Assembly (NCBI GenBank): GCA_020630915.1 | Contig: JAHDIF010000009.1 | Coordinates: 4,321-68,320 of the forward strand | From: Dokdonia sp. | Lineage (GTDB): Bacteria > Bacteroidota > Bacteroidia > Flavobacteriales > Flavobacteriaceae | Direction of reading: 5' to 3' | DNA: 64,000 bases | Shown: piece after piece, positions 56,879 to 64,000 of the stretch | How positions within the stretch are numbered: the stretch's first letter is position 1 | Layout of the letters: each line of letters opens with the position of its first letter | Translations under genes and position numbers: made by a program | The notes under the pieces: model-generated | Databases searched by the model: none | What the model was told of the DNA's origin: nothing | What the model saw: the letters and a program-made list of their open reading frames with translations, nothing else

Positions 56879-56894
56879 CGCTTTCGCGAAAGCG
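56879..56894. repeat. TTTCGCGAAA palindrome in a divergent intergenic region
   Basis: Perfect 16-bp copy 40 bp upstream of the dgt start and 171 bp before the TonB receptor. Confidence 0.9.
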
Positions 56895-56933
56895 CACTTA
56901 TCCAATATCTTACCCCTACCAGAAAACCTTTTC

Positions 56934-57042
56934 TTAACATTAGACTAAAGTCAGCTAACATTGAGACAACACAAAGGTCACACCTTCCTAAAATAACAAT
57001 AACATTAGGGTAACCAGTAGGGCGGATTTACGTACCATCTTT
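56934..57042 (+). promoter_or_regulatory. PHO-box-like repeats and -7 element of the TonB receptor gene
   Basis: TTAACAT at 56934, CTAAAGT at 56945 and CTAACAT at 56955; then TAACATT at 57000 and TAACCAG at 57011. Spacings are near 11 bp. A -7-like CATCTTTG ends at 57042, 22 bp before the ATG. TTAACA is the repeat of Gram-positive PhoP boxes; use in this phylum is inferred. Confidence 0.4.
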
Positions 57043-57064
57043 GCATCGAATTTATACCCTATTA

Positions 57065-59917
57065 ATGAAACACGTATTTCTTTTTGTATTGATACTAACA
57101 AGTATCGCGTTAAATGCCCAAAATGGGTCAATTTCTGGAACGTTGCAAGACGGTGAAGCTGCCGGTCAGCCCTTACCGTTTGCAAATATCATAATTAAAG
57201 GTACTACGCAAGGTACCACCTCAGACTTTGATGGAAACTATAGTATTGACAATGTTGCACCTGGAACGTATACTATAGAATTTTCTTTTGTTGGATACGA
57301 AACAAAAGAAATTGCAGCTGTAATCGTTACCGCAGATAACATCACAAACCTTGACGCAACTCTTAATGCGAATGCTGCAGCTCTAGACGAAGTAATTGTA
57401 AAAACCACTGTGCGTAAAGAAACAGAAGCGGCGCTTCTTTTAGATCAGAAAAAAGCAACGGTCATTAAACAAAGTATAGGTGCTCAAGAACTTGCGCGTA
57501 AAGGAATAAGCAATGCGGCAGCTGCAGTCACTAAAATTTCTGGTATTTCTAAACAAGAAGGTGGCGGTAATGTATACGTACGTGGTCTTGGAGATAGATA
57601 TTTAAATACAACCTACAACGGGTTGTCCCTACCTGCAAATAATATTGAGAAAAAGAATATGGACTTAGGCCTCTTCTCTTCTGATGTTATCCAGAATGTA
57701 GGTGTGAGCAAAACATATGCAGCCAACTTTTACGGAGATTTTGCCGCTGGAAATGTAGATATCGTTGCAAAAGAGTACACAGGTGATTTCTTTCTTGATG
57801 CAGATCTAGGAACCACTTTTAACACCAATGCTGTTGGGAAAGATTTTCTTAAGAGTGAAGGAACAGGATACTTTGGCTTTTATAATAGATATCAGAATAA
57901 TCCATTTGCGGTGATCTTATCACACGGCGTAGATCCAATATCTTCTGGCGCCACAACGGGGTTATCTGGAAGTATCTCAGGAGGAAAGTCTTGGGACATA
58001 GGAGAAGAATCAAGACTCAGTGTGTTTGCTACGACTTCTTTTGGGAGTAATTTTGAGTATAGAAGAGGACAACAGGCCAATGTTACAGGAGCAGCAAATA
58101 CTATTTTTGAAGAAGCTGAAGAGTTTGAGTTTAGTCGTACCACTACAGCAATGGCAAACATCGTATATCGTATAAATGGTGATCATAAAATAAAATTTAA
58201 TTCTCTCTTTATAAACGACGCTACAGATGAGGTAGGGCGATTTGGTATAGACGGTAATGGATTCTTTAGAGGAACTGTAGCAGATGACGATGACTTTGGG
58301 TTCTTTACTCAAAATGTGCAGTTTGAGCAGGATATGATTTATGTAAACCAGCTCACTGGAATAAGTCGCTATAATGACAAAATAAAAGTAGATTATGGCG
58401 TGGGCTACAACAAAGTGCTCGCACGCCAGCCAGACAGAAAACGTATCGCACTAGAACAATATGATCTTGCACTTGATAATGACGAGAATACAAGTCCTAT
58501 TTTTTTTAGCCAAGTAGTCTTTGACAACCAGAGATATTTCCAAAACATTGATGACAGTGAGTTTAATGCTCGGGTAAATATAAACTACGCAATGTCTGAA
58601 GACCTCACTTTTAATTTTGGTTACAATGGACGTTCTAAAAATCGTTCTTTTGACAACCAACGTTTTGGGTATGAAATCATTAATCCAGGAACAGAAGTAC
58701 AAGACCCAAATAATCTGAATGAGGTTTTTAATATTGAAAATCTAGGGACGGTATATAACACAAGAGTTTTTAGAAGCCTAGAAGGTTTAAGCAATACAAA
58801 CCTGCCAGGAGAGTTAGAAAATACGTACTCTGGAGAACTTAATGTGCACGCATTGTATGCAGATGCCACCTATAAAATGGGAGAAAAATGGACAATCACT
58901 CCTGGTTTGAGAGTAGAGGCATTTAATCAAAATATTGAATATAATGTAATCAATCTTGCATTTAACAATCCTGGCAGTAATGAGGCTACAGAAACTTTTT
59001 TACTTCCAAGTTTGAATGTGAAATATGCGCTAACAGAAGACAAAAACCTTCGTTTTTCTGCTAGTAGAACTGTTTCTAACCCAGAGTTTAAGGAAGTAGC
59101 TCCTTTTGTGTATGAAAATGTTACAGATCGTATTGGAGGAAATCCAGACCTGTTAAACGATCCAGCGTTTTCAACCATTCTTAATTTTGATGCGAAATAT
59201 GAATGGTTTTTAAGTAGAGGTGAGATTTTCTCTATAGGCGCTTTCGCCAAAATGATCAATAATCCCGTAAACCTCGTATCTGCAAATGACGCAACAGGGA
59301 CGCAACGCTTCTTTAGAACAGGTGATAAAGCTGAAATTTTTGGAATTGAATTAGAAGTGCGCAAGACATTAATACAAGACGAAGAAGAAAACAAATTACT
59401 TTCTGCTGGATTAAATGTAACCTACACTTCTACAAAACAAGATTTGAAAACAGTTTCAGGGACGTTTAATACAAACTTTAACCGAGACTCAGACGAGTTA
59501 CAAGGAGCGTCTCCATTTCTTATAAATGCAGACCTAAGCTACTCTCCTACTTTTGGCACTTACAAGCCTATGGCAAACCTTGTGTTTTCATACTTTTCAG
59601 ATCGTATAGATGCATTAGGATCAGGACAACTAGGAAATATTGTAGAGAAAGGGGTTCCAACATTAGACTTCATTTGGAAAAATAAAATCAATGAGCATTT
59701 TGAAATTAATGCAAGTATTAAAAATTTATTGAACCCTACCATAGCTCGTGTAAGAGAAAACGCAAACATAGGAGTAAGTTTAGCACAACAACTCAATATT
59801 CCGGTAACAGAAGTTATAGACAGCAACGGAAATTCACAATTTATAGCAGAAGAGTTTGACCTTTCAAGTTACAAAAGAGGTGTAAATATAGGCTTGCAAT
59901 TAAAGTACACATTTTAA
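57065..59917 (+). CDS. TonB-dependent receptor with carboxypeptidase-like domain
   Basis: About 950 residues. Signal peptide MKHVFLFVLILTSIALNAQ, a carboxypeptidase-D regulatory-like domain (SISGTLQDGEAAGQPLPFAN...GTTQGTTSDFDGNYSI), a plug (IKQSIGAQELARKGISNAAA, VYVRGLGDRYLNTTYNGLSL) and a 22-strand-type barrel ending GVNIGLQLKYTF. Position with a lipoprotein, OprO/P porin and PiT transporter suggests import of a phosphorus compound. This is inference. Confidence 0.9.
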   Translation: MKHVFLFVLILTSIALNAQNGSISGTLQDGEAAGQPLPFANIIIKGTTQGTTSDFDGNYSIDNVAPGTYTIEFSFVGYETKEIAAVIVTADNITNLDATLNANAAALDEVIVKTTVRKETEAALLLDQKKATVIKQSIGAQELARKGISNAAAAVTKISGISKQEGGGNVYVRGLGDRYLNTTYNGLSLPANNIEKKNMDLGLFSSDVIQNVGVSKTYAANFYGDFAAGNVDIVAKEYTGDFFLDADLGTTFNTNAVGKDFLKSEGTGYFGFYNRYQNNPFAVILSHGVDPISSGATTGLSGSISGGKSWDIGEESRLSVFATTSFGSNFEYRRGQQANVTGAANTIFEEAEEFEFSRTTTAMANIVYRINGDHKIKFNSLFINDATDEVGRFGIDGNGFFRGTVADDDDFGFFTQNVQFEQDMIYVNQLTGISRYNDKIKVDYGVGYNKVLARQPDRKRIALEQYDLALDNDENTSPIFFSQVVFDNQRYFQNIDDSEFNARVNINYAMSEDLTFNFGYNGRSKNRSFDNQRFGYEIINPGTEVQDPNNLNEVFNIENLGTVYNTRVFRSLEGLSNTNLPGELENTYSGELNVHALYADATYKMGEKWTITPGLRVEAFNQNIEYNVINLAFNNPGSNEATETFLLPSLNVKYALTEDKNLRFSASRTVSNPEFKEVAPFVYENVTDRIGGNPDLLNDPAFSTILNFDAKYEWFLSRGEIFSIGAFAKMINNPVNLVSANDATGTQRFFRTGDKAEIFGIELEVRKTLIQDEEENKLLSAGLNVTYTSTKQDLKTVSGTFNTNFNRDSDELQGASPFLINADLSYSPTFGTYKPMANLVFSYFSDRIDALGSGQLGNIVEKGVPTLDFIWKNKINEHFEINASIKNLLNPTIARVRENANIGVSLAQQLNIPVTEVIDSNGNSQFIAEEFDLSSYKRGVNIGLQLKYTF

Positions 59918-59957
59918 TCAATCATAAACTAACAGAATACTAATAAAAATTTAAAAA

Positions 59958-61115
59958 ATGAAAACAAACAAATTTCTCTTAAGTCTTTTTGCTGTAGCAA
60001 CCCTATTTGTAGGATGTGCAGATGACGATACTGCAGATGTAACTATTAATCAAAATGGTGGTGTGACAAATCCAACTTCTAATGTCATAGGAGGAACCCT
60101 TACAGAAGATCTTACACTTTCTACGGGAACTGAGTACTCATTAGAGTCTGCTCTTATTGTACCGGAAGGATTTACTTTAACAGTAGAGCCAGGAGTAGTG
60201 GTAAAAGCTGCTTCAGGATCTGACGTTTATATTGCAGTTTTACAAGATGGAACTATAAATGCAGAGGGCACCTCCTCTAACCCAATAGTATTTACATCGG
60301 CAGACTCAACTCCAAACCCTGGTGATTGGGGCGGTCTTATTATCTTGGGGAGAGCACCTATCAACTCAGTAGTAGGAGGTGATGCTACTTCTACCTCAGA
60401 AATTGGAGGATTACCATATGGAGGAAGTGTCGCAAACGATAATTCAGGTATATTACGATATGTGCGTATTGAATACTCTGGAGGAGCGGCAGATGCTGCA
60501 TCAGAAAATAACGGATTCTCATTTTATGCAGTAGGTAATGGAACGACTATAGAATATATCCAAGCTTTTGAAGGAGCAGATGATGGTGTAGAGTTTTTTG
60601 GAGGCACAGTAGACGCTTCTTTTGTTTCTGTTATTGGAGCACAAGATGATTCTGTAGACTGGACAGAAGGATACACCGGCTCTTTAACAAACGTTTATAT
60701 TGAGCACAGACAGATACATGACAAAGGAATAGAAGGTGATGGTTTTAATACCGATATAGGAAATAACTCTAGCCCAGTATTTTGGTCTGCTCCAACAATT
60801 GCAAATCTTACTATTAATGGCCTAGGGTCTTCTAATGAAAATGAAGCAGTAAGATTACGTGCTGGAACGAGAGCAGTTATAAGCAATGTTCTGCTTCAAG
60901 GATTTACAGAAGGTTTTGATCTTGATGATACAGAAACAGGCAATGGTGTATTAGCTGGAGAAACGTCTATTACAGATATCACATTTGATGATGTGACATT
61001 GAACCTTAAGAATGATACGGGTGCTGCTTTTGACGAATCAGATGTTATAAGTGGTGTAAATAATGGGGTTGGGGCAGATTATGCTTCTTGGAGTGCTGGC
61101 TGGACTCGTGACTAA
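59958..61115 (+). CDS. Beta-helix-like lipoprotein paired with the TonB receptor
   Basis: 385 residues, lipobox LFVGC. Strand-turn repeats such as ALIVPEGFTLTVEPGVVVKA, NPIVFTSADSTPNPGDWGGL and RYVRIEYSGGA look like a right-handed beta helix. It is 40 bp after the receptor gene, so it is co-transcribed. It may be the surface partner that captures substrate for the receptor. The family name is not certain. Confidence 0.75.
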   Translation: MKTNKFLLSLFAVATLFVGCADDDTADVTINQNGGVTNPTSNVIGGTLTEDLTLSTGTEYSLESALIVPEGFTLTVEPGVVVKAASGSDVYIAVLQDGTINAEGTSSNPIVFTSADSTPNPGDWGGLIILGRAPINSVVGGDATSTSEIGGLPYGGSVANDNSGILRYVRIEYSGGAADAASENNGFSFYAVGNGTTIEYIQAFEGADDGVEFFGGTVDASFVSVIGAQDDSVDWTEGYTGSLTNVYIEHRQIHDKGIEGDGFNTDIGNNSSPVFWSAPTIANLTINGLGSSNENEAVRLRAGTRAVISNVLLQGFTEGFDLDDTETGNGVLAGETSITDITFDDVTLNLKNDTGAAFDESDVISGVNNGVGADYASWSAGWTRD

Positions 61116-61137
61116 TTGAATTTGAAAATAGCCAATA

Positions 61138-61168
61138 AAAAAAGGTCTCATTATTTGAGACCCTTTTT
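61138..61168 (+). terminator. Terminator of the TonB receptor-lipoprotein operon
   Basis: Stem AAAAGGTCTCA/TGAGACCCTTTT (approximate) and T7 tail; may serve both strands. Confidence 0.85.
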
Positions 61169-61183
61169 TTATTTATAGGTTAA

Positions 61184-61203
61184 TACGCTTTCGCGAAAGC
61201 GTA
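61184..61203. repeat. Full 20-bp TACGCTTTCGCGAAAGCGTA palindrome
   Basis: The longest perfect copy in the window, between the operon terminator and the MORN-like gene stop. Confidence 0.95.
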
Positions 61204-61210
61204 CTATTCT

Positions 61211-61576
61211 TTATTTATTACTTACTATCCGAGAACCTTCATTCTTCCAAGTATTTACAGAAGTTATTCTAGAATTTGTATAAGAAACCTCAGTAAGTGT
61301 ATCTCCCTTCCAGAAAAACCAGGTCCCCACTTTGTTGCCATTTTCATATTGGGCAGCAGCAGTTTTAACGCCTTTGCGATCATAACTAATCCACTCTCCT
61401 GTTAACTTACCCTCTTTAGTAAAAAATCCTGTCTGACTTAATTCACCACTATCGTGATATAGCGTAGCTTTAATGATATCACCATCTTGTACATAAAGAT
61501 CTTTTTTCACTATATCCTGTGCACTTACGCTAAAAAAAGCAAAAACAAATGCTGTTAAAATGAATATTTTTTTCAT
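61211..61576 (-). CDS. Secreted MORN-repeat-like protein
   Basis: 121 residues with a signal peptide ending SVSAQ. Repeats of the form YxxxGxxxxxGxY/W (LYHDSGELSQTGFFTKEGKL, YDRKGVKTAAAQYENGNKVG) fit MORN-like units of the YwqK type. Function unknown. It faces away from the porin gene across a 375-bp gap holding the candidate sRNA. Confidence 0.8.
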   Translation of the reverse strand: MKKIFILTAFVFAFFSVSAQDIVKKDLYVQDGDIIKATLYHDSGELSQTGFFTKEGKLTGEWISYDRKGVKTAAAQYENGNKVGTWFFWKGDTLTEVSYTNSRITSVNTWKNEGSRIVSNK

Positions 61577-61607
61577 CCTGTAGTATTTAAAAATTACTGT
61601 CGTCCAT

Positions 61608-61667
61608 CAAATTTAATAAAAGCCTAACGATTTTTAAACTTTTAAGTAACATTAATTTTACATTAAT
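61608..61667 (-). promoter_or_regulatory. Promoter and 11-bp repeats of the MORN-like gene
   Basis: TAAATTTG on the minus strand (61615-61608) matches the -7 element, 32 bp before the ATG. Plus-strand TAACATTAAT (61647) and TTACATTAAT (61658) are direct repeats 11 bp apart. Confidence 0.45.
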
Positions 61668-61828
61668 CCCATAACTAACTAATTTACATATAATTAATAT
61701 TAAATTTTATTTGTTTTAAATGCTTGCCACGAACTCATTTTATCATACGTGATTTAAAGATTCCCTAATAATAAGTTTACACGATTCCAAATACTGATTA
61801 AGAAATTAGTCCCGTCTTTACAAAAGAA

Positions 61829-61900
61829 CATTTCAATATTTTTAGTTTTTGTCGACCTAATTTTGAAATGGCGGGCTACCCATTGGGTAGCCCTTTTTTT
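61829..61900 (+). ncRNA. Candidate small RNA antisense to the porin mRNA leader
   Basis: An isolated plus-strand terminator (GGGCTACCC, loop, GGGTAGCCC, T7; 61873-61900) has no gene upstream of it; the nearest plus-strand operon ends with its own terminator at 61168. Just before it, CATTTCAA (61829-61836) and TTGAAATG (61863-61870) form a perfect 8-bp stem. Its 26-nt loop holds TTTTAGTTTTTGTCGA (61840-61855), the exact complement of 61958-61973 in the porin leader. The promoter is weak by eye (CGTCTTTA at 61813-61820). Predicted, not proven. Confidence 0.45.
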
Positions 61901-61920
61901 GACTTAATGGTAATCTGTAT

Positions 61921-61954
61921 TTAACAATGGCTTAACATTAATAGCGGTTCTTTG
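61921..61954 (+). promoter_or_regulatory. PHO-box-like promoter of the porin gene
   Basis: TTAACA at 61921-61926 and 61932-61937, exactly 11 bp apart, stand where a -33 element would be. GTTCTTTG (61947-61954) is an imperfect -7 element. This is the layout of activator-dependent Pho promoters. Confidence 0.5.
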
Positions 61955-61978
61955 CACTCGACAAAAACTAAAATAATA

Positions 61979-63187
61979 ATGAAATTTAAAATTACACTTG
62001 TAACAGTACTTTTCTGTACGTTGTTCTCTTTTCAATCAAACGCTCAAAAAGTTGTTGACTCAAAATTTGGTAAAGGCGTTTTTAATGTAATTGCAAAGGA
62101 TAGTTCTTGGAGCATGAAATTTGCGACGAGAATGCAATTTTTATCTACCTCCGTTCTTGCAGCAGATGAGCCTAACTCGGCTGAAATAGAACAAAACTTT
62201 TTAATACGTCGTGCACGATTTAAATTTGATGGATTTGCCTTTAGCCCAAAATTGAAATACAAATTTGAGCTTGGACTATCCAATCGTGATATCTCAGGAG
62301 GATCAGAATTTACAAGAAACACCCCTCGCTACATTCTTGATGCTGTTGTCATGTGGAATTTTGCAGGAAACTGGGAGCTATGGGCAGGACAGACTAAACT
62401 TCCTGGTAACATAGAGCGTGTTGTTTCTTCTGGTAATCTACAGTTTGTAGATCGTTCTTTACTAAACTCTCGCTTTAATATTGATCGTGATGTGGGATTA
62501 CAATTACGTCATAAGGACAAGCTAGGTGAGAATTTTGTAATAAGAGAAAAGATCGCCATATCTCAAGGAGAGGGACGTAATGTAACTCAAGGAAATGAAG
62601 GCGGACTTCAATATACAGCCAGGGTAGAGTTTTTACCTTTTGGAGAGTTCAAAAGCAAAGGAGATTACTCTGCTAGTGATTTAAAACGTGAAGCTACTCC
62701 AAAATTAATGGCTTCAATTAATTATGACCATAACAATAATGCGGTACGTGAGAGAAGTAACCTAGGAGGATATATGTTCTTAAGTGATGGATCTTTATAT
62801 CAGACTAATATTAATACCTTCTTTGCCGATGCCGTATTCAAATATCAAGGATTCTCTTTTACAACTGAATTTGCTAGACGAGATGCAGAAGCTGCGATCG
62901 CAGTAGAAGCAGATGGCACAGCAACTGGAGATGTAGTAAATGTAGGAAACTCATTAAACCTACAAGCTGGATATTTACTACCTAGCAATCTTGAATTTTC
63001 AGGGAGATATACGAATGTAAATCTAGATGGCATCGCTGGTGGCGCAAAGACTGATCAATACACATTAGGTGCTTCCAAGTTTTTTGTAGGACACAAACTT
63101 AAGTTACAAACAGATCTTAGTTACACTACTATTAATGGTGAAGGAGATAACTGGATGTACAGGCTACAATTAGATGTTCATTTCTAA
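61979..63187 (+). CDS. OprO/OprP-family phosphate-selective porin
   Basis: 402 residues from MKFKITLVTVLFCTLFSFQS (nine more residues are open upstream but lie in the leader). Signal peptide ends SNAQ. Beta-barrel strands include MKFATRMQFLSTSVL, NFLIRRARFKFDGFAFSPKL and LKLQTDLSYTT, typical of porin O/P (PF07396). It would admit phosphate or polyphosphate across the outer membrane. The next gene is a PiT transporter. Confidence 0.9.
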   Translation: MKFKITLVTVLFCTLFSFQSNAQKVVDSKFGKGVFNVIAKDSSWSMKFATRMQFLSTSVLAADEPNSAEIEQNFLIRRARFKFDGFAFSPKLKYKFELGLSNRDISGGSEFTRNTPRYILDAVVMWNFAGNWELWAGQTKLPGNIERVVSSGNLQFVDRSLLNSRFNIDRDVGLQLRHKDKLGENFVIREKIAISQGEGRNVTQGNEGGLQYTARVEFLPFGEFKSKGDYSASDLKREATPKLMASINYDHNNNAVRERSNLGGYMFLSDGSLYQTNINTFFADAVFKYQGFSFTTEFARRDAEAAIAVEADGTATGDVVNVGNSLNLQAGYLLPSNLEFSGRYTNVNLDGIAGGAKTDQYTLGASKFFVGHKLKLQTDLSYTTINGEGDNWMYRLQLDVHF

Positions 63188-63193
63188 ACGAAT

Positions 63194-63240
63194 ACATAAC
63201 TTTTACATAACTTATAGATCGAAATAGAATTGCATTTTTG
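63194..63240 (+). promoter_or_regulatory. 11-bp repeats and -7 element of the PiT gene
   Basis: ACATAACTT occurs at 63194-63202 and 63205-63213, 11 bp apart. CATTTTTG at 63233-63240 is a near -7 element, 24 bp before the ATG. Confidence 0.45.
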
Positions 63241-63264
63241 CACTTTCAAAACAACTTATAATAC

Positions 63265-64000
63265 ATGGATAATCTTTATATTTTAATGGTAGGAGCGCTA
63301 GTTGTACTAGCCGTCTTTGACATTATCGTAGGAGTAAGTAATGATGCTGTAAATTTTCTAAACTCAGCCATTGGTTCTAAAGCGATAAACTTTAAGGCGA
63401 TTATGATTATCGCTAGCTTAGGTATCTTTATAGGAGCGGTATTCTCTAGTGGTCTTATGGAAGTTGCCAGAAAAGGGATATTTGTCCCCGGCCAGTTTAC
63501 CTTTGATGAGATTATGGTCATATTCATGGCCGTAATGATAGCAGATATATTACTGCTTGATTTCTTTAACACTTTAGGTTTACCTACTTCGACAACAGTA
63601 TCTATCGTTTTTAACTTATTAGGAGCCGCAGTAGTGATGGCAATCATCAAGATTACTGCTAATGATAGCCAGACAATGGCAGATATATGGACGTATATCA
63701 ATTCAGAAAAAGCCTTGAGTATCATAAGTGGTATACTCCTCTCTGTAGTTATCGCATTTAGTGTAGGAGCCATAGTTCAATATATCTCCCGTTTAATTTT
63801 CACATTCAACTACGAGAATAAAATCAAAAACTTCGGAGCTATTTTTGGAGGAATTGCCCTTGCTGCGATAACCTACTTTATATTTATGAAGGGACTCAAA
63901 GGAACTCCTTACTATAAAGAAATTAAAGGTTTACTAGAAGGTAATGAAATATACATTATGCTCGGAAGCTTTGTATTCTGGACAGGATTCTCTTATGCTT
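63265..64000 (+). CDS. PiT-family inorganic phosphate transporter, partial
   Basis: 245 codons to the window edge, no stop. Start ATG at 63265 gives MDNLYILMVGALVVLAVFDI. The PiT signature is GVSNDAVNFLNSAIGSKAI, and GLPTSTTVSIVFNLLGAAV is the second conserved element. Low-affinity Pi:H+ or Na+ symport across the inner membrane. It pairs with the porin upstream, so Pi passes both membranes. The rest of the gene lies beyond base 64000. Confidence 0.93.
   Translation, partial: MDNLYILMVGALVVLAVFDIIVGVSNDAVNFLNSAIGSKAINFKAIMIIASLGIFIGAVFSSGLMEVARKGIFVPGQFTFDEIMVIFMAVMIADILLLDFFNTLGLPTSTTVSIVFNLLGAAVVMAIIKITANDSQTMADIWTYINSEKALSIISGILLSVVIAFSVGAIVQYISRLIFTFNYENKIKNFGAIFGGIALAAITYFIFMKGLKGTPYYKEIKGLLEGNEIYIMLGSFVFWTGFSYA

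Noticed and set aside
59239..59251. GCGCTTTCGCCAAAA in the TonB receptor gene as another palindrome copy
   Set aside because: Core is broken (TTTCGCCAAA) and the residues (IGAFAKM) fit a barrel strand; may be decayed but cannot be separated from chance.
63276..63773. Minus-strand open frame of 165 codons opposite the PiT gene
   Set aside because: Shadow of a clear transporter frame; low-complexity translation.
1..64000. CRISPR array, insertion sequence or prophage
   Set aside because: No regularly spaced repeats with unique spacers, no transposase, integrase or phage structural genes were found on either strand.

Overview
The window comes from a chromosome of a marine member of the Flavobacteriaceae; Dokdonia or Krokinobacter is my best guess, from general recognition and not from a search. 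The evidence is as follows. GC content is low (about 38% by eye). There are no Shine-Dalgarno sites. The promoters have the Bacteroidetes form, with a -7 element TAnnTTTG. Two proteins carry type IX secretion C-terminal domains, and DUF4271 and DUF4296 proteins are present. The DNA polymerase III alpha subunit has a fused N-terminal exonuclease.

Layout. 1-8353: a minus-strand copper/silver efflux operon (HYC_CC_PP protein, CusA-type RND pump, TolC channel, HMBD lipoprotein, acetolactate-decarboxylase-like lipoprotein, P-type ATPase cut by the window edge). It lies at the 3' side of an initiator tRNA-Met gene. 8769-15894: two small proteins and a complete HAE1-type RND operon (adaptor, pump, small membrane protein, TolC). 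16114-24071: ABC-F ATPase, DUF983 protein, FAD oxidoreductase and DnaE. 24213-28689: lipoprotein, rpsP-rimM, a plug-like small secreted protein, trmN6-like methyltransferase and a glutaryl-CoA-dehydrogenase-like enzyme. 28768-34411: phosphoesterase, ferredoxin with its reductase, the Fe-S carriers Nfu and Mrp, an alkyltransferase-like protein, LysE-type exporter and trmB. 34481-41272: glycosyltransferase, a PhoR/PhoB-like two-component pair, a large secreted repeat protein, a LuxE-like enzyme and a YHS protein. 41347-52697: tyrS, an epimerase, the GT2-pyrC-DUF4296 operon, hemD, aspS, cold-shock protein, tadA and dxs. 52748-56839: a secreted M36 metalloprotease and a dGTPase. 57065-64000: a probable phosphate-acquisition locus (TonB-dependent receptor, beta-helix lipoprotein, MORN-like protein, OprO/P porin, PiT transporter cut by the window edge).

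The most unusual content is not protein-coding. (a) A short palindrome with consensus TACGCTTTCGCGAAAGCGTA has 19 copies with a perfect TTTCGCGAAA core, about one per 3.4 kb. It lies both between genes and inside reading frames, where it encodes AFAKA, RFRES or LSRKR. (b) A second 20-21 bp palindrome, CCTGCC...GGCAGG, sits nested inside the first at the same position in two clear copies. A third copy sits in one of a pair of longer repeats whose partner has the matching empty site. (c) Four diverged 65-85 bp elements appear to be longer relatives of palindrome (a). (d) A candidate small RNA at 61829-61900 carries a 16-nt loop sequence perfectly complementary to the 5' leader of the downstream porin mRNA. 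(e) Direct repeats with 11-bp spacing and PHO-box-like content precede the phosphate-locus genes.

All function calls come from reading the translations. No searches were run.
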